DNA of 64,000 nt from Brachyspira intermedia PWS/A (lineage in GTDB: Bacteria > Spirochaetota > Brachyspiria > Brachyspirales > Brachyspiraceae), in NCBI RefSeq assembly GCF_000223215.1, contig NC_017243.1, positions 248,001 to 312,000 of the forward strand, written 5' to 3'. A model generated the notes under the pieces. The model was given only the letters and a program-made list of their open reading frames with translations, had not been told where the DNA came from and ran no database searches. Positions 9,351 through 17,716 of this stretch are shown piece after piece (positions within the stretch are counted from its first letter, which is position 1; the number at the start of each line of letters is the position of its first letter). Both the position numbers and the translations under genes were made by a program.

Positions 9351-10493
9351 TTATTGAGCACCGTTTAAAGCAGGTAAATACCAAGTTATACCTGTAGTAG
9401 TTTCAAAGTATACAGGAATACCAGAATTTTGTTTTGTTCCGCTGTTATTAACATCCATCTCGAAATACCATTCTAAGTCCTGAACAGGTCTTATATAAAG
9501 CTCTGTATAAGCTCCCCATGCAAGTTTATGCTCTACTTTAGGATCAGGTCCTTTTGTAATAGTACCATCAGTTGAAATAGTGTTAGCTTGTCCAGCATAA
9601 TTACCTGTATAACCTAAAGAAGGCTCAACATAAAGAGATACTATATCGCTGTTAGCAGTAATACCCAATGCAACTTGAGCAGAAACTTTATAAGGATTTT
9701 TCGCATAATAATCTGATTGTTTTACAGTTCCTGATACAAACCTACCATTACCAACATCCTCAGCTTTATATATGTACTCACCATTATTTACTCCACCTTT
9801 TAATACTGTGTGGAAATCAACTCTAACAAAAGGATTGATGCCTACATTTCCTACAGTAGTATTCAAGAAATAGAATCTTGTTTGGAAACCAAAAATTTCT
9901 GAAGTAGAATACTTACTGGCATCATTATTATATCTGAACGTAGAATTTCTATAGTAGAAGTATACTCTTATAGCATTGAAAGCATCTATACCAGTATAGT
10001 ATCTTAACTGTATATTATCGAAAGCTACACCTGTATATGTTTCTTTAACATTACCAAGACTATACTCTTTTACAGCTACTTGTATAGGTATAGATATTCT
10101 CAAATTGTTATTCAAAGCATTAACCATTAATACAGGAGTATGTACACCTATATATCCACCAAGATAATCTTTTGCCATAGTATAGCTATAACCAACACCA
10201 ATACCGATCATTTCAGAAGTGTAGCCTATACCACCGGAAATACTTGGCAACAAGTATATATTATCTGTTTGTCCTGAAAGGATTTGACCCCAATAATTAC
10301 CTTCTGCTTTGAAACCGAAAGTACCTTTAATAGTAGCGTTACCTAAAACAAATCCTAATTGATCCATTCTAGCTCTTAATTGATTGCCATGTACTAGGAA
10401 ATCAATCCAACCATCACCTCTTCCATACATACCAAAAGCAGATGCACTAGCTATAGTTAATAAAGCCATAGCTGTCACTAAAATTTTTTTCAT
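9351..10493 (-). CDS. Variable surface protein (Vsp) family outer membrane protein, copy 1
   Basis: 380 residues. A signal peptide (MKKILVTAMALL, likely cut after SASA) leads into the Vsp start FGMYG. Blocks shared with the other copies are YYTGIDAFNAIR, LGITANSDIVSLYVEP, PVQDLEWYFEMDVNN and GITWYLP near the end. Between them lie copy-specific segments. These 39-kDa beta-barrel proteins are major Brachyspira outer membrane antigens. A strong AGGAGA site precedes the ATG. The gene has its own promoter (10649-10677), a 150-nt leader with one hairpin, and a terminator. It is the most downstream gene of the tandem cluster. Confidence 0.92.
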   Translation of the reverse strand: MKKILVTAMALLTIASASAFGMYGRGDGWIDFLVHGNQLRARMDQLGFVLGNATIKGTFGFKAEGNYWGQILSGQTDNIYLLPSISGGIGYTSEMIGIGVGYSYTMAKDYLGGYIGVHTPVLMVNALNNNLRISIPIQVAVKEYSLGNVKETYTGVAFDNIQLRYYTGIDAFNAIRVYFYYRNSTFRYNNDASKYSTSEIFGFQTRFYFLNTTVGNVGINPFVRVDFHTVLKGGVNNGEYIYKAEDVGNGRFVSGTVKQSDYYAKNPYKVSAQVALGITANSDIVSLYVEPSLGYTGNYAGQANTISTDGTITKGPDPKVEHKLAWGAYTELYIRPVQDLEWYFEMDVNNSGTKQNSGIPVYFETTTGITWYLPALNGAQ

Positions 10494-10562
10494 TATTTTT
10501 TTCTCCTAAAATTTTTATATAGTTAATACTCATTATGAGCAGTAACTTCAAAGTAGTTTTAT

Positions 10563-10598
10563 GAAACAGCAAAGATTTAGAGTATCTTTATTGTTTAC
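10563..10598 (-). promoter_or_regulatory. Leader hairpin of vsp copy 1
   Basis: GAAACA(G)CAAAGAT pairs with ATCTTTATTGTTT around the loop TTAGAGT (plus-strand reading). It is the same core seen three times ahead of vsp copy 2. It lies between the predicted transcription start and the ribosome site. Confidence 0.55.
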
Positions 10599-10648
10599 TA
10601 AAATTGGTTATAGATAAATAAGAAATCCTATATTATACCAACATTTTT

Positions 10649-10677
10649 ATTCTAAAAAATTTATATAAAAAAATCAA
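10649..10677 (-). promoter_or_regulatory. Sigma-70-like promoter of vsp copy 1
   Basis: On the minus strand TTGATT is separated by 17 bp from TAGAAT. The surrounding 50 bp closely match the promoter region of vsp copy 2. Confidence 0.65.
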
Positions 10678-10867
10678 TACTAATAATAATTTATAATAAA
10701 ATAAATAATATCGGTATATAAAGACAGGGTTTATTATAAAAATTGTGAGTGTATATCAAGTTTATTTACTGTTTTATGTTATGAATACAACAAAAAAATA
10801 TATTATTTATACAATCAAGTCCACTGTAATTTTTTTAATTATTTAAAGTAGTTTATAAAATGCAAAT

Positions 10868-10897
10868 AAAAAGGAGGGCATTAAAGCCCCCCTTATA
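10868..10897 (-). terminator. Terminator of vsp copy 2
   Basis: On the minus strand AAGGGGGGC pairs with GCCCTCCTT (one mismatch) over a short loop, followed by T5. The flanking bases match the terminator region of copy 1. Confidence 0.85.
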
Positions 10898-10927
10898 GTT
10901 ATATATATTCTCTAGTTAACTTTCTAA

Positions 10928-12052
10928 TTAATTAAGAGCAGGTAAGTACCAAGTTATACCTGTAGAAGCTGCGAAATTAACAGGAACATTATTGTAATTA
11001 GCAGCACCAGTATTGTTATTAACATCCATTTCGAAGTACCATTCTAAGTCTTGAACAGGTCTTACATAAAGCTCTGTATAAGCACCCCAAGCTAATTTAT
11101 GAGTTACAGTAGGATCATTAATAGCACCTTTTTGTTTTCCGCCAGCTTCAGCAGTATAACCTAAAGAAGGCTCAACATAAAGAGATACTATATCGCTGTT
11201 AGCAGTTATACCTAATACAGCAGCAGCAGTTACTTTATAAGGAGTTTTTTCCCATTCTTGTTTACCAGTACCAGAATTAATTGCGAAAGAACCGCTATTA
11301 AATACTTTATTTTGACTATCATAAGCAGCTTCTCCAGCTCTTACAGTTTTATTATCTCCAACTAAAGCAGTATCAAATTCAACTTTTAAGTAAGGGTTGA
11401 TACCTACATTTCCAACAGTAGTATTTAAGAAATAGAATCTAGTTTGGAAACCGATTGACTGAGCAAACATATCAGTTGTACCATTTTTATATCCAGCTTG
11501 TCCATATCTGAAGTATACTCTTATAGCATTGAAAGCATCTATTCCAGTATAGTATCTTATTTGAATATCAGTGCTTACACCCATATAATCTTTTTCAGTG
11601 TTAAGACCTAAAACATTATTGAAAGGATTTGAAGAAGTAGCTATCTGTATAGGAACAGCTATTCTTAAATTGTTGTTTAAAGCATTGATCATAAGAACAG
11701 GAGTATGAACGCCCAATCTGTCATGTAAATGAGTATAGCTATAACCAACACCTATTCCGAAAGGCTCAGAAGTGTAACCTATACCAGCAGAAATAGTAGT
11801 TGTTAAATCTACAGCTCCAGTACCACCAGAAAGTATGTTGCCTAAGTAAGTTGTAGCAGCTTGAGATCTAAAACCAAAAGTACCTTTAATAGTACCATTT
11901 CCTAAAGTGAATCCTAATTGATCCATTCTAGCTCTGAATTGGTTACCATGTACTAAGAAGTCAATCCAAGAATCTCTGTCACCGTACATACCGAAAGCAG
12001 ATGCGCTAGCTATAGTTAATAAAGCCATAGCTGTCAATAAAACTTTTTTCAT
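10928..12052 (-). CDS. Variable surface protein (Vsp) family outer membrane protein, copy 2
   Basis: 374 residues from the ATG at 12052. A longer open frame to 12130 is rejected because the AGGAGA ribosome site and signal peptide (MKKVLLTAMALL...SASA) mark 12052. It shares the YYTGIDAFNAIR, LGITANSDIVSLYVEP and PVQDLEWYFEMDVNN blocks and the GITWYLPALN end with its neighbours. It differs mainly in the loops between strands, as expected for surface-exposed parts of a barrel. It has its own promoter at 12393-12421. The 334-nt leader is unusually long and holds several hairpins. Confidence 0.92.
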   Translation of the reverse strand: MKKVLLTAMALLTIASASAFGMYGDRDSWIDFLVHGNQFRARMDQLGFTLGNGTIKGTFGFRSQAATTYLGNILSGGTGAVDLTTTISAGIGYTSEPFGIGVGYSYTHLHDRLGVHTPVLMINALNNNLRIAVPIQIATSSNPFNNVLGLNTEKDYMGVSTDIQIRYYTGIDAFNAIRVYFRYGQAGYKNGTTDMFAQSIGFQTRFYFLNTTVGNVGINPYLKVEFDTALVGDNKTVRAGEAAYDSQNKVFNSGSFAINSGTGKQEWEKTPYKVTAAAVLGITANSDIVSLYVEPSLGYTAEAGGKQKGAINDPTVTHKLAWGAYTELYVRPVQDLEWYFEMDVNNNTGAANYNNVPVNFAASTGITWYLPALN

Positions 12053-12115
12053 TGTTTTTTCTCCTAAAATTTTTATATAGTTAATACTCATTATGAGTAG
12101 TAACTTCAAAATAAT

Positions 12116-12330
12116 TTTAGGAAACAACAAAGATTTAGAGGATCTTTATTGTTTCCAAGGCGTTAGAACCTTTAAGCTTAATTCTAACGGACTATAAAAA
12201 ATCAGTGAGAATAATAAGATTTAGAGGATCTTTATTCTCCGTAAAAACAGTAACTAATAGGAAAGTTATGCTGCTTTTACTAGTGTAGTAGTTTGGAATA
12301 ATAAGGATTTAGAGGATCTTTATCGTTCCT
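12116..12330 (-). promoter_or_regulatory. Array of repeated hairpins in the vsp copy 2 leader
   Basis: Three hairpins share the core GATTTAGAGGATCTTTAT (plus-strand reading) at about 12118-12156, 12207-12240 and 12294-12329. Their outer stems differ but stay paired: GGAAACAA/TTGTTTCC, GAGAATAA/TTATTCTC and GGAA/TTCC. Two further stems lie between them: CGTTAGAA/TTCTAACG at 12160-12189, and GTAAAA...TTTTAC at 12241-12280. In the transcript each core loop exposes CCUCUAA. The pairing changes argue for selected structure, or for an inverted-repeat element. Confidence 0.6.
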
Positions 12331-12392
12331 AACATTGGTTATAGACATTATAAGCAATCTTTTTTTAATGCCTATATCTTACCAACATTTTT

Positions 12393-12421
12393 ATTCTAAT
12401 GAATTTACATAAAAAAGTCAA
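12393..12421 (-). promoter_or_regulatory. Sigma-70-like promoter of vsp copy 2
   Basis: On the minus strand TTGACT is followed after 17 bp by TAGAAT. The spacer and downstream AAAAATGTTGGTA are conserved with copy 1. Confidence 0.7.
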
Positions 12422-12613
12422 CACTAATAGTCATAAATTTATGAATTTTTTAAAAAATAATAATTGAATTAGATAAAAACAGTTGATTATTTTCATTGGT
12501 AAAAGGTGTTTATAAAAATTGTAGACTTTATAAATTGAATGGAACAATTTATTTTAGAGAGTTTACTGTAGGCTGAATGAAATATACTTCATTAAAGCAT
12601 GATATTATGACGA

Positions 12614-12648
12614 CAAAAAGGGACTGATTTATACAATCAAGTCCCTAT
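12614..12648 (-). terminator. Terminator of vsp copy 3
   Basis: On the minus strand AGGGACTTGAT pairs with ATCAGTCCCT, followed by T5. A degenerate relative of this stem survives near 10810-10825, downstream of copy 2. Confidence 0.8.
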
Positions 12649-12675
12649 AATTTTTTTAATAATTAATATTATTTA

Positions 12676-13755
12676 TTAAAATTCAGGTAAATACCAAGTT
12701 ATACCTGTAGTAGCTGCGAAAGAAACAGGAACATTTGATCCGTCACTATTAGAGTTATTAACATCCATTTCAAAATACCATTCAAGATCTTGAACAGGAG
12801 TAATATAAAGTTCAGCATAAGCTCCCCAAGCTAAGTTATGTATTACTTTAGGGTCTACAGTATCTGTTTTATATTTTCCTTCATAAGTAGCCTGATAACC
12901 TAAAGAAGGCTCAACATAAAGAGATACTATATCGCTGTTAGCAGTGATTCCTAATACAGCAGCAACAGTTATATCATAAGGATTTTTATCCCATTTTATA
13001 TCTTTTTGGGCATATATTGAATAGATAGCTTCTCCTGCTCTAACCATTGTATTATTTCCAACTAAAGCTGTATTGAATGCTACTTTAACGAAAGGATTAA
13101 CTGTTACATTTCCAATAGCAGTATTTAAGAAATAGAATCTAGTTTCAAATCCAACTGATTGCTGGAACATATCCATATTATTTTGAACTTCTTTATATCC
13201 TGATTGTCCATATTTAACATATACTCTTATAGCATTGAAAGCATCTATTCCAGTATAGTATCTTATCTGTATATCTGTGCTTACTCCTAAATAGTCTTTC
13301 CAGTTATTTCCTGTACCTTTTCCAAATGGCTCTTTTGATACAGCTACTTGTACAGGAACAGCTATTCTCAAGTTATTATTTAAAGCATTCATTACTAATA
13401 CAGGAGTATGAACACCTAAAGTACTGTTGTAATAAGTAAAATTATAACCAACACCAATTCCGAAAGGTTCAGAAGTATAACCTATACCTGCAGAAATAGT
13501 AGCATCTAATCCTATATTATCTGTTTGTCCTGAAATAATATTTCCCAATAAAGTTCCAACTGCTTGTGATCTAAGACCAAAAGTACCTTTAATAGTGTTG
13601 TTTCCTAAGACAAATCCTACTTGATCCATTCTAGCTCTTAATTGATTGCCATCTGTAAGAAAATCAATCCAATCGTCCTGATCACCATACATACCAAAAA
13701 CGGATGCACCTGCCATAGCTAGTAATGCCATAGCTGTTAATAAAATTTTTTTCAT
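12676..13755 (-). CDS. Variable surface protein (Vsp) family outer membrane protein, copy 3
   Basis: 359 residues from the ATG at 13755. A TTG four codons upstream overlaps the GGAG site and is unlikely. The signal peptide MKKILLTAMALLAMAGASVFG precedes the Vsp barrel with YYTGIDAFNAIR, LGITANSDIVSLYVEP and GITWYLP. It is somewhat shorter than copies 1, 2 and 4 because of shorter variable segments. Its upstream region differs from copies 1 and 2: a simple short leader with TTTACA-16-TATAAT and no AGAGGATC hairpin. This suggests separate control of expression. Confidence 0.92.
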   Translation of the reverse strand: MKKILLTAMALLAMAGASVFGMYGDQDDWIDFLTDGNQLRARMDQVGFVLGNNTIKGTFGLRSQAVGTLLGNIISGQTDNIGLDATISAGIGYTSEPFGIGVGYNFTYYNSTLGVHTPVLVMNALNNNLRIAVPVQVAVSKEPFGKGTGNNWKDYLGVSTDIQIRYYTGIDAFNAIRVYVKYGQSGYKEVQNNMDMFQQSVGFETRFYFLNTAIGNVTVNPFVKVAFNTALVGNNTMVRAGEAIYSIYAQKDIKWDKNPYDITVAAVLGITANSDIVSLYVEPSLGYQATYEGKYKTDTVDPKVIHNLAWGAYAELYITPVQDLEWYFEMDVNNSNSDGSNVPVSFAATTGITWYLPEF

Positions 13756-13801
13756 TTTTTTCTCCAATTTTTTATTTTGTAAAATTAAAATAATTTTTAT
13801 T

Positions 13802-13829
13802 ATTATACAATAAAATTATACAATGTAAA
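13802..13829 (-). promoter_or_regulatory. Promoter of vsp copy 3
   Basis: On the minus strand TTTACA is followed after 16 bp by TATAAT, about 46 bp before the start codon. Confidence 0.6.
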
Positions 13830-14027
13830 TATATGTAGATTTCAAATTAAAATATATTGTTATCTGAAAATTATACTTTATAGAAAAAATATATATATCT
13901 ATATAATAGAAGAAAATAATTTTTTATAGTTTTAATTATACAATATTTATTAAGTAATATAAAAGAATATATATAACAGATACCTACTATATTAAAGTTA
14001 GCCTCTATAATTTTATAATTAACGAAA

Positions 14028-14540
14028 ATGAATTATTGAGCACTGTCAAAAGCAGGTAAGTACCAAGAAGTTATACCTTGTAGAAGTTTTGAAAGTAACA
14101 GGAACACCTGTTATTGAGTATTAGCACCATTATTAAAATACATCTCGAAGTACCATTCAAGATCTTGAACAGGTCTGATATAAAGTTCTGTATAAGATCC
14201 CCAAACTAGTTTGTGATTTACTTTGGGATCAACTGATGCATTTTTTAATTTTCATTCTAAGAAGCAGTATAAACATATAAAGTTACTATATTGCTGTTAG
14301 AAGTGATATCTAATACAGCAGCAGTTACATTGTAAGCATTAGCTTCATAAATATCTGATTGTTTAATTTATTAATACCATCATTTACTGTAAGAGGATTA
14401 ACAAAAGTTTCTGCTGTATAATCACCTATAGGCCTCCTTGTAAAGCTGTATTATAAGCAACTTTCAAATAAGGGTTAACAGTAACTTTACTATTTGAGTG
14501 TTTAATAAATAGAATCTTGCTTGGAAATATATAAAATTAC
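14028..14540 (-). pseudogene. Decayed 3' half of a vsp gene (segmental duplicate of copy 4)
   Basis: The stretch is nearly identical in long blocks to 14685-15200, the 3' half of vsp copy 4, but carries many small insertions, deletions and stops. For example, the counterpart of ACCAAGTTATACC reads ACCAAGAAGTTATACC, and AAGAAATAG has become AATAAATAG. No start, signal sequence or N-terminal half is present. The flank just beyond its 3' end (about 13905-14028) also matches the flank of copy 4, so one block of about 630 bp was duplicated in tandem and then decayed. It could in principle donate sequence by gene conversion; that is speculation. Confidence 0.85.
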
Positions 14541-14622
14541 ATATTATAATAGAAGAAAATAATTAAGGAATAATTTTTTATAGTTTTTAATTATCCGGTA
14601 TTTTATTAATGTATATAAAATT

Positions 14623-14662
14623 ATAAAAAAGAGGCTAACTTTTTTACTAAAGCTAGCCTCTG
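14623..14662 (-). terminator. Terminator of vsp copy 4
   Basis: On the minus strand AGAGGCTAGCTTTA pairs with the later AAGTTAGCCTCT, followed by T6. A partial relic (GTTAGCCTCT) persists next to the pseudogene near 14000. Confidence 0.85.
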
Positions 14663-14688
14663 TAAATTCTCTAATTAACAGAAATTAA

Positions 14689-15822
14689 TTATTGAGCACC
14701 ACCTAAATCAGGTAAATACCAAGTTATACCTGTAGTAGTTTCGAAGTATACAGGAACGCCTGTTGATTGAGTATTAGCACCATTATTAACATCCATCTCG
14801 AAGTACCATTCAAGATCTTGAACAGGTCTGATATAAAGTTCTGTATAAGCTCCCCAAGCTAGTTTGTGGTTTACTTTAGGATCAACTGCGCCTTTAGGTC
14901 TTCCAGCATAAGAAGCAGTATAACCTAAAGAAGGCTCAACATATAAAGTAATTATATCGCTGTTAGCAGTGATACCTAATACAGCAGCAGCAGTTACATT
15001 GTAAGCATTAGCTTCATAAACATCTGATTGTTTAAATTTATTAATACCATCATTTACTGTAAGAGGACTAACAAAAGTTTCTGCTGTATAATCACCTATA
15101 GTGCCGCCTTGTAAAGCTGTATTATAAGCAACTTTCAAATAAGGGTTAACAGTAACATTTCCTATTTGAGTGTTTAAGAAATAGAATCTTGCTTGGAAAC
15201 CGAAAGCTTCTGAAACTTGTGAGTAATCAGAACCTTCTCTTGTTATAGAAGAATTTCTATAATAGAAATATAATCTTATAGCATTGAAAGCATCTATTCC
15301 AGTATAGTATCTTAACTGTATATTATTGAAAGCTACACCTGTATATGTTGTTTTACCAGTATAACTTAATACATTATTATAGTCTTTTACAGCTACTTGT
15401 ATAGGTATAGATATTCTTAAATTGTTATTTAAAGCATTAACCATTAATACAGGAGTATGTACACCTATATATCCGCCGTTAATAGAATCATTTGCAAAAG
15501 TATAGTTATAACCAAGACCTATACCTATCATATCAGAAGTATAACCTATACCAGCAGAAATAGTTGAATCTAATTTAACATTTCCAGTACTTCCGCTAAG
15601 TATATTTCCTAAGTTGCCAAGATTGATTGCATTTGCTCTGAAACCAAAAGTACCTTTAATAGTACCATTACCTAAAGTGAATCCTATTTGATCCATTCTA
15701 GCTCTGAACTGATTACCATGTACTAAGAAGTCAATCCAAGAATCACCTCTGCCATACATACCGAAAGCTGATGCACTTGCTATAGTTAATAAAGCTATAG
15801 CTGTCAATAAAACTTTTTTCAT
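14689..15822 (-). CDS. Variable surface protein (Vsp) family outer membrane protein, copy 4
   Basis: 377 residues with signal peptide MKKVLLTAIALLTIASASA. It is most like copy 1 in its ends (YFETTTGITWYLP, GGAQ C-terminus) and in VNALNNNLRISIPIQVAVK. The YYTGIDAFNAIR and LGITANSDIITLYVEP blocks are present. The AGGAGA ribosome site is preceded by a strong leader hairpin and a near-consensus promoter, the best of the cluster, so this copy may be highly transcribed (inference). Its 3' half is the parent of the adjacent decayed copy. Confidence 0.92.
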   Translation of the reverse strand: MKKVLLTAIALLTIASASAFGMYGRGDSWIDFLVHGNQFRARMDQIGFTLGNGTIKGTFGFRANAINLGNLGNILSGSTGNVKLDSTISAGIGYTSDMIGIGLGYNYTFANDSINGGYIGVHTPVLMVNALNNNLRISIPIQVAVKDYNNVLSYTGKTTYTGVAFNNIQLRYYTGIDAFNAIRLYFYYRNSSITREGSDYSQVSEAFGFQARFYFLNTQIGNVTVNPYLKVAYNTALQGGTIGDYTAETFVSPLTVNDGINKFKQSDVYEANAYNVTAAAVLGITANSDIITLYVEPSLGYTASYAGRPKGAVDPKVNHKLAWGAYTELYIRPVQDLEWYFEMDVNNGANTQSTGVPVYFETTTGITWYLPDLGGAQ

Positions 15823-15857
15823 TGTTTTTCTCCTAATTTTTTTATAGTCTTTTGACA

Positions 15858-15895
15858 GTGTCTATTGAGAGATTGCTTAAAAACTCAATAGACAC
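15858..15895 (-). promoter_or_regulatory. Strong leader hairpin of vsp copy 4
   Basis: GTGTCTATTGAG pairs perfectly with CTCAATAGACAC over a 14-base loop. It lies between the predicted transcription start and the ribosome site. No T run follows, so it is more likely an RNA-stabilising or regulatory stem than a terminator. The box AGAGGATCTTTAT lies just upstream of it. Confidence 0.6.
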
Positions 15896-15916
15896 CATAA
15901 AGATCCTCTATAATTC

Positions 15917-15944
15917 ATTATAGGAAAAAGTTATAAAATGTCAA
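15917..15944 (-). promoter_or_regulatory. Near-consensus promoter of vsp copy 4
   Basis: On the minus strand TTGACA and TATAAT are separated by 16 bp, both perfect consensus hexamers, giving a leader of about 88 nt. Confidence 0.75.
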
Positions 15945-16156
15945 TACATATAGATAAAATTATATAAAAAAATCATCTTGTAAATACATATTTACATAGT
16001 ATTTTAACAAAAAATTATAAATTTTTGTTAATTATATAATTATCATTTTTATTTTTATAAATTTTTAATTTTTATTAATAGATATTTTTGGTATGTTTTA
16101 ATTAGATTAATGATCTTATTAGTTATATTATGGATGCTGATAGTTCTTTTTATAAT

Positions 16157-16186
16157 AAAAAAGGGAGCTTTTTTTAAGCCCCCTTG
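16157..16186 (-). terminator. Terminator of vsp copy 5
   Basis: On the minus strand AAGGGGGCTT pairs with AAGCTCCCTT, followed by T6. Confidence 0.85.
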
Positions 16187-16221
16187 TATTAAAAATTAGT
16201 TATTTATGATTTAATTACTTA

Positions 16222-17397
16222 TTATTGTAAAGCAGGTAAATACCAAGTTATACCAGTATTAGCTCCAAATACAACAGGTATATTATTGCCTGAAGCAATA
16301 GGATTTCCTTGAAGTTTAGGTACTCCGTTATTAACATCCATTTCGAAATACCATTCAAGATCTTGAACAGGTCTTATGTAAATTTCTCCGTAAGCCTGCC
16401 AGTATAATGTATGAGAAAGTTTGCTTCCTTTTCTACCGTCATCTTGTACTCTGTATCCTAAACCAGGTTCAAATATCAAATTAATGATGTCTGTATTAAC
16501 ACTTAAAGATATACTAGGTATGATTTTCAAATCATAAGCTTCTCTGTCATAAGCTTCTTCACTAGCTGTAGCTTCTCTCCATCCGCTTGCAGCCCAAGCT
16601 GTGAATCTTTGATCGAAACCGCCAGGTAATAAAGCACTACTAGCTAAAACAGATTTTCCTTTAGCACCTATAGTAGAACCGAAGTCAATTCTTAAGAATG
16701 GGTTTACAGTTACATTATTTCCTATAACTGTATTTAAGAAATGAAGTCTTAATTGGAAGCTTATAGATTGTGCTTCAAATTTTGAAGTTGTATTAGCTCC
16801 ATATGTACCATTATATCTATTTAATCCATAGTTTAATTCAAATCTTATATAGTTGAAAGCATCTATTCCAGTATAGTATCTTATTTGTGCAGGTATGCTT
16901 AAACCTAAATAATCTTTTCTTTCTGATAATACAGTATTACCATTGGCATCAACTGTACCGCCTATGCTATTTTCTACAGCTACGCTTATAGGTAATGCTA
17001 TTCTTAAATTATTATTTAAGAAATTCATAGTTACTACAGGTGTATGAGTGTTTATTCCTGTACCAGTAGCAGAATAAGTATAGTTATAACCAACACCTAT
17101 ACCGAAGCCATCACCAGTATAACCTATACCACCTGAAATAGTAGCTTCTAACGGACTTTTATTACCTTTACCGCCTGTATTTAAGATGCTTCCGTTAATA
17201 AGTGTATTAGCTTTGAAACCGAAAGTACCTTTAATAGTGCCGTTGCCTAGAGTGAAACCTAATTGGTTCATTCTAGCTCTGAATTGGTTGCCATGTATGA
17301 GGAAGAACAGCCAAGTATTGTCTGCACCATACATACCAAACACTGATCCGCTAGCTATTGTTAAAATAGCCATTACCGTTAATAAAAACTTTTTCAT
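16222..17397 (-). CDS. Variable surface protein (Vsp) family outer membrane protein, copy 5 (divergent)
   Basis: 391 residues, the longest and most divergent of the five. The signal peptide (MKKFLLTVMAILTIASGSVFG), YYTGIDAFNYIR, PVQDLEWYFEMDVNN and GITWYLPALQ ends are kept. The middle blocks differ: it has NTDIINLIFEPGLGY where the others have NSDIVSLYVEPSLGY. It is first in the cluster in the direction of transcription. AGGAG precedes the ATG. TATAAT lies about 35 bp upstream of the start, but I see no good -35 box. Confidence 0.9.
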   Translation of the reverse strand: MKKFLLTVMAILTIASGSVFGMYGADNTWLFFLIHGNQFRARMNQLGFTLGNGTIKGTFGFKANTLINGSILNTGGKGNKSPLEATISGGIGYTGDGFGIGVGYNYTYSATGTGINTHTPVVTMNFLNNNLRIALPISVAVENSIGGTVDANGNTVLSERKDYLGLSIPAQIRYYTGIDAFNYIRFELNYGLNRYNGTYGANTTSKFEAQSISFQLRLHFLNTVIGNNVTVNPFLRIDFGSTIGAKGKSVLASSALLPGGFDQRFTAWAASGWREATASEEAYDREAYDLKIIPSISLSVNTDIINLIFEPGLGYRVQDDGRKGSKLSHTLYWQAYGEIYIRPVQDLEWYFEMDVNNGVPKLQGNPIASGNNIPVVFGANTGITWYLPALQ

Positions 17398-17716
17398 TTT
17401 TATTTTTCTCCTAAATTTTTATATATAAATATTATTATATCAAAATTTTTTTAAAATTCTATAAAAAATACAAAATTTTATATTTTAATAATAATATATT
17501 TTTTTGTGTGGTAAATATGATGGTTTATATCTAATTTGTGCTATAATTATAGTAATATATGTATTAAAATATACTTATAGTATATAGCTTTTTATTTTTA
17601 AATATAAAATAATAAAATATAAATATATATTAAAATTTATTTAATATTACAGCATTTATTTTGTGAAATATATAATCATAAAAAATATTCTTTTAATTAT
17701 TACTGTGAAATTAAAA
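17398..17716. other. AT-rich intergenic spacer
   Basis: About 320 bp upstream of vsp copy 5 and downstream of the ATPase gene. It probably holds the vsp promoter. I see no gene, repeat or convincing terminator. Confidence 0.5.

Noticed and set aside
12116-12330. CRISPR-like array (three regular repeats)
   Set aside because: The repeats are hairpins with changing stems, spacers are structured too, and there are no cas genes. It sits in a vsp leader.
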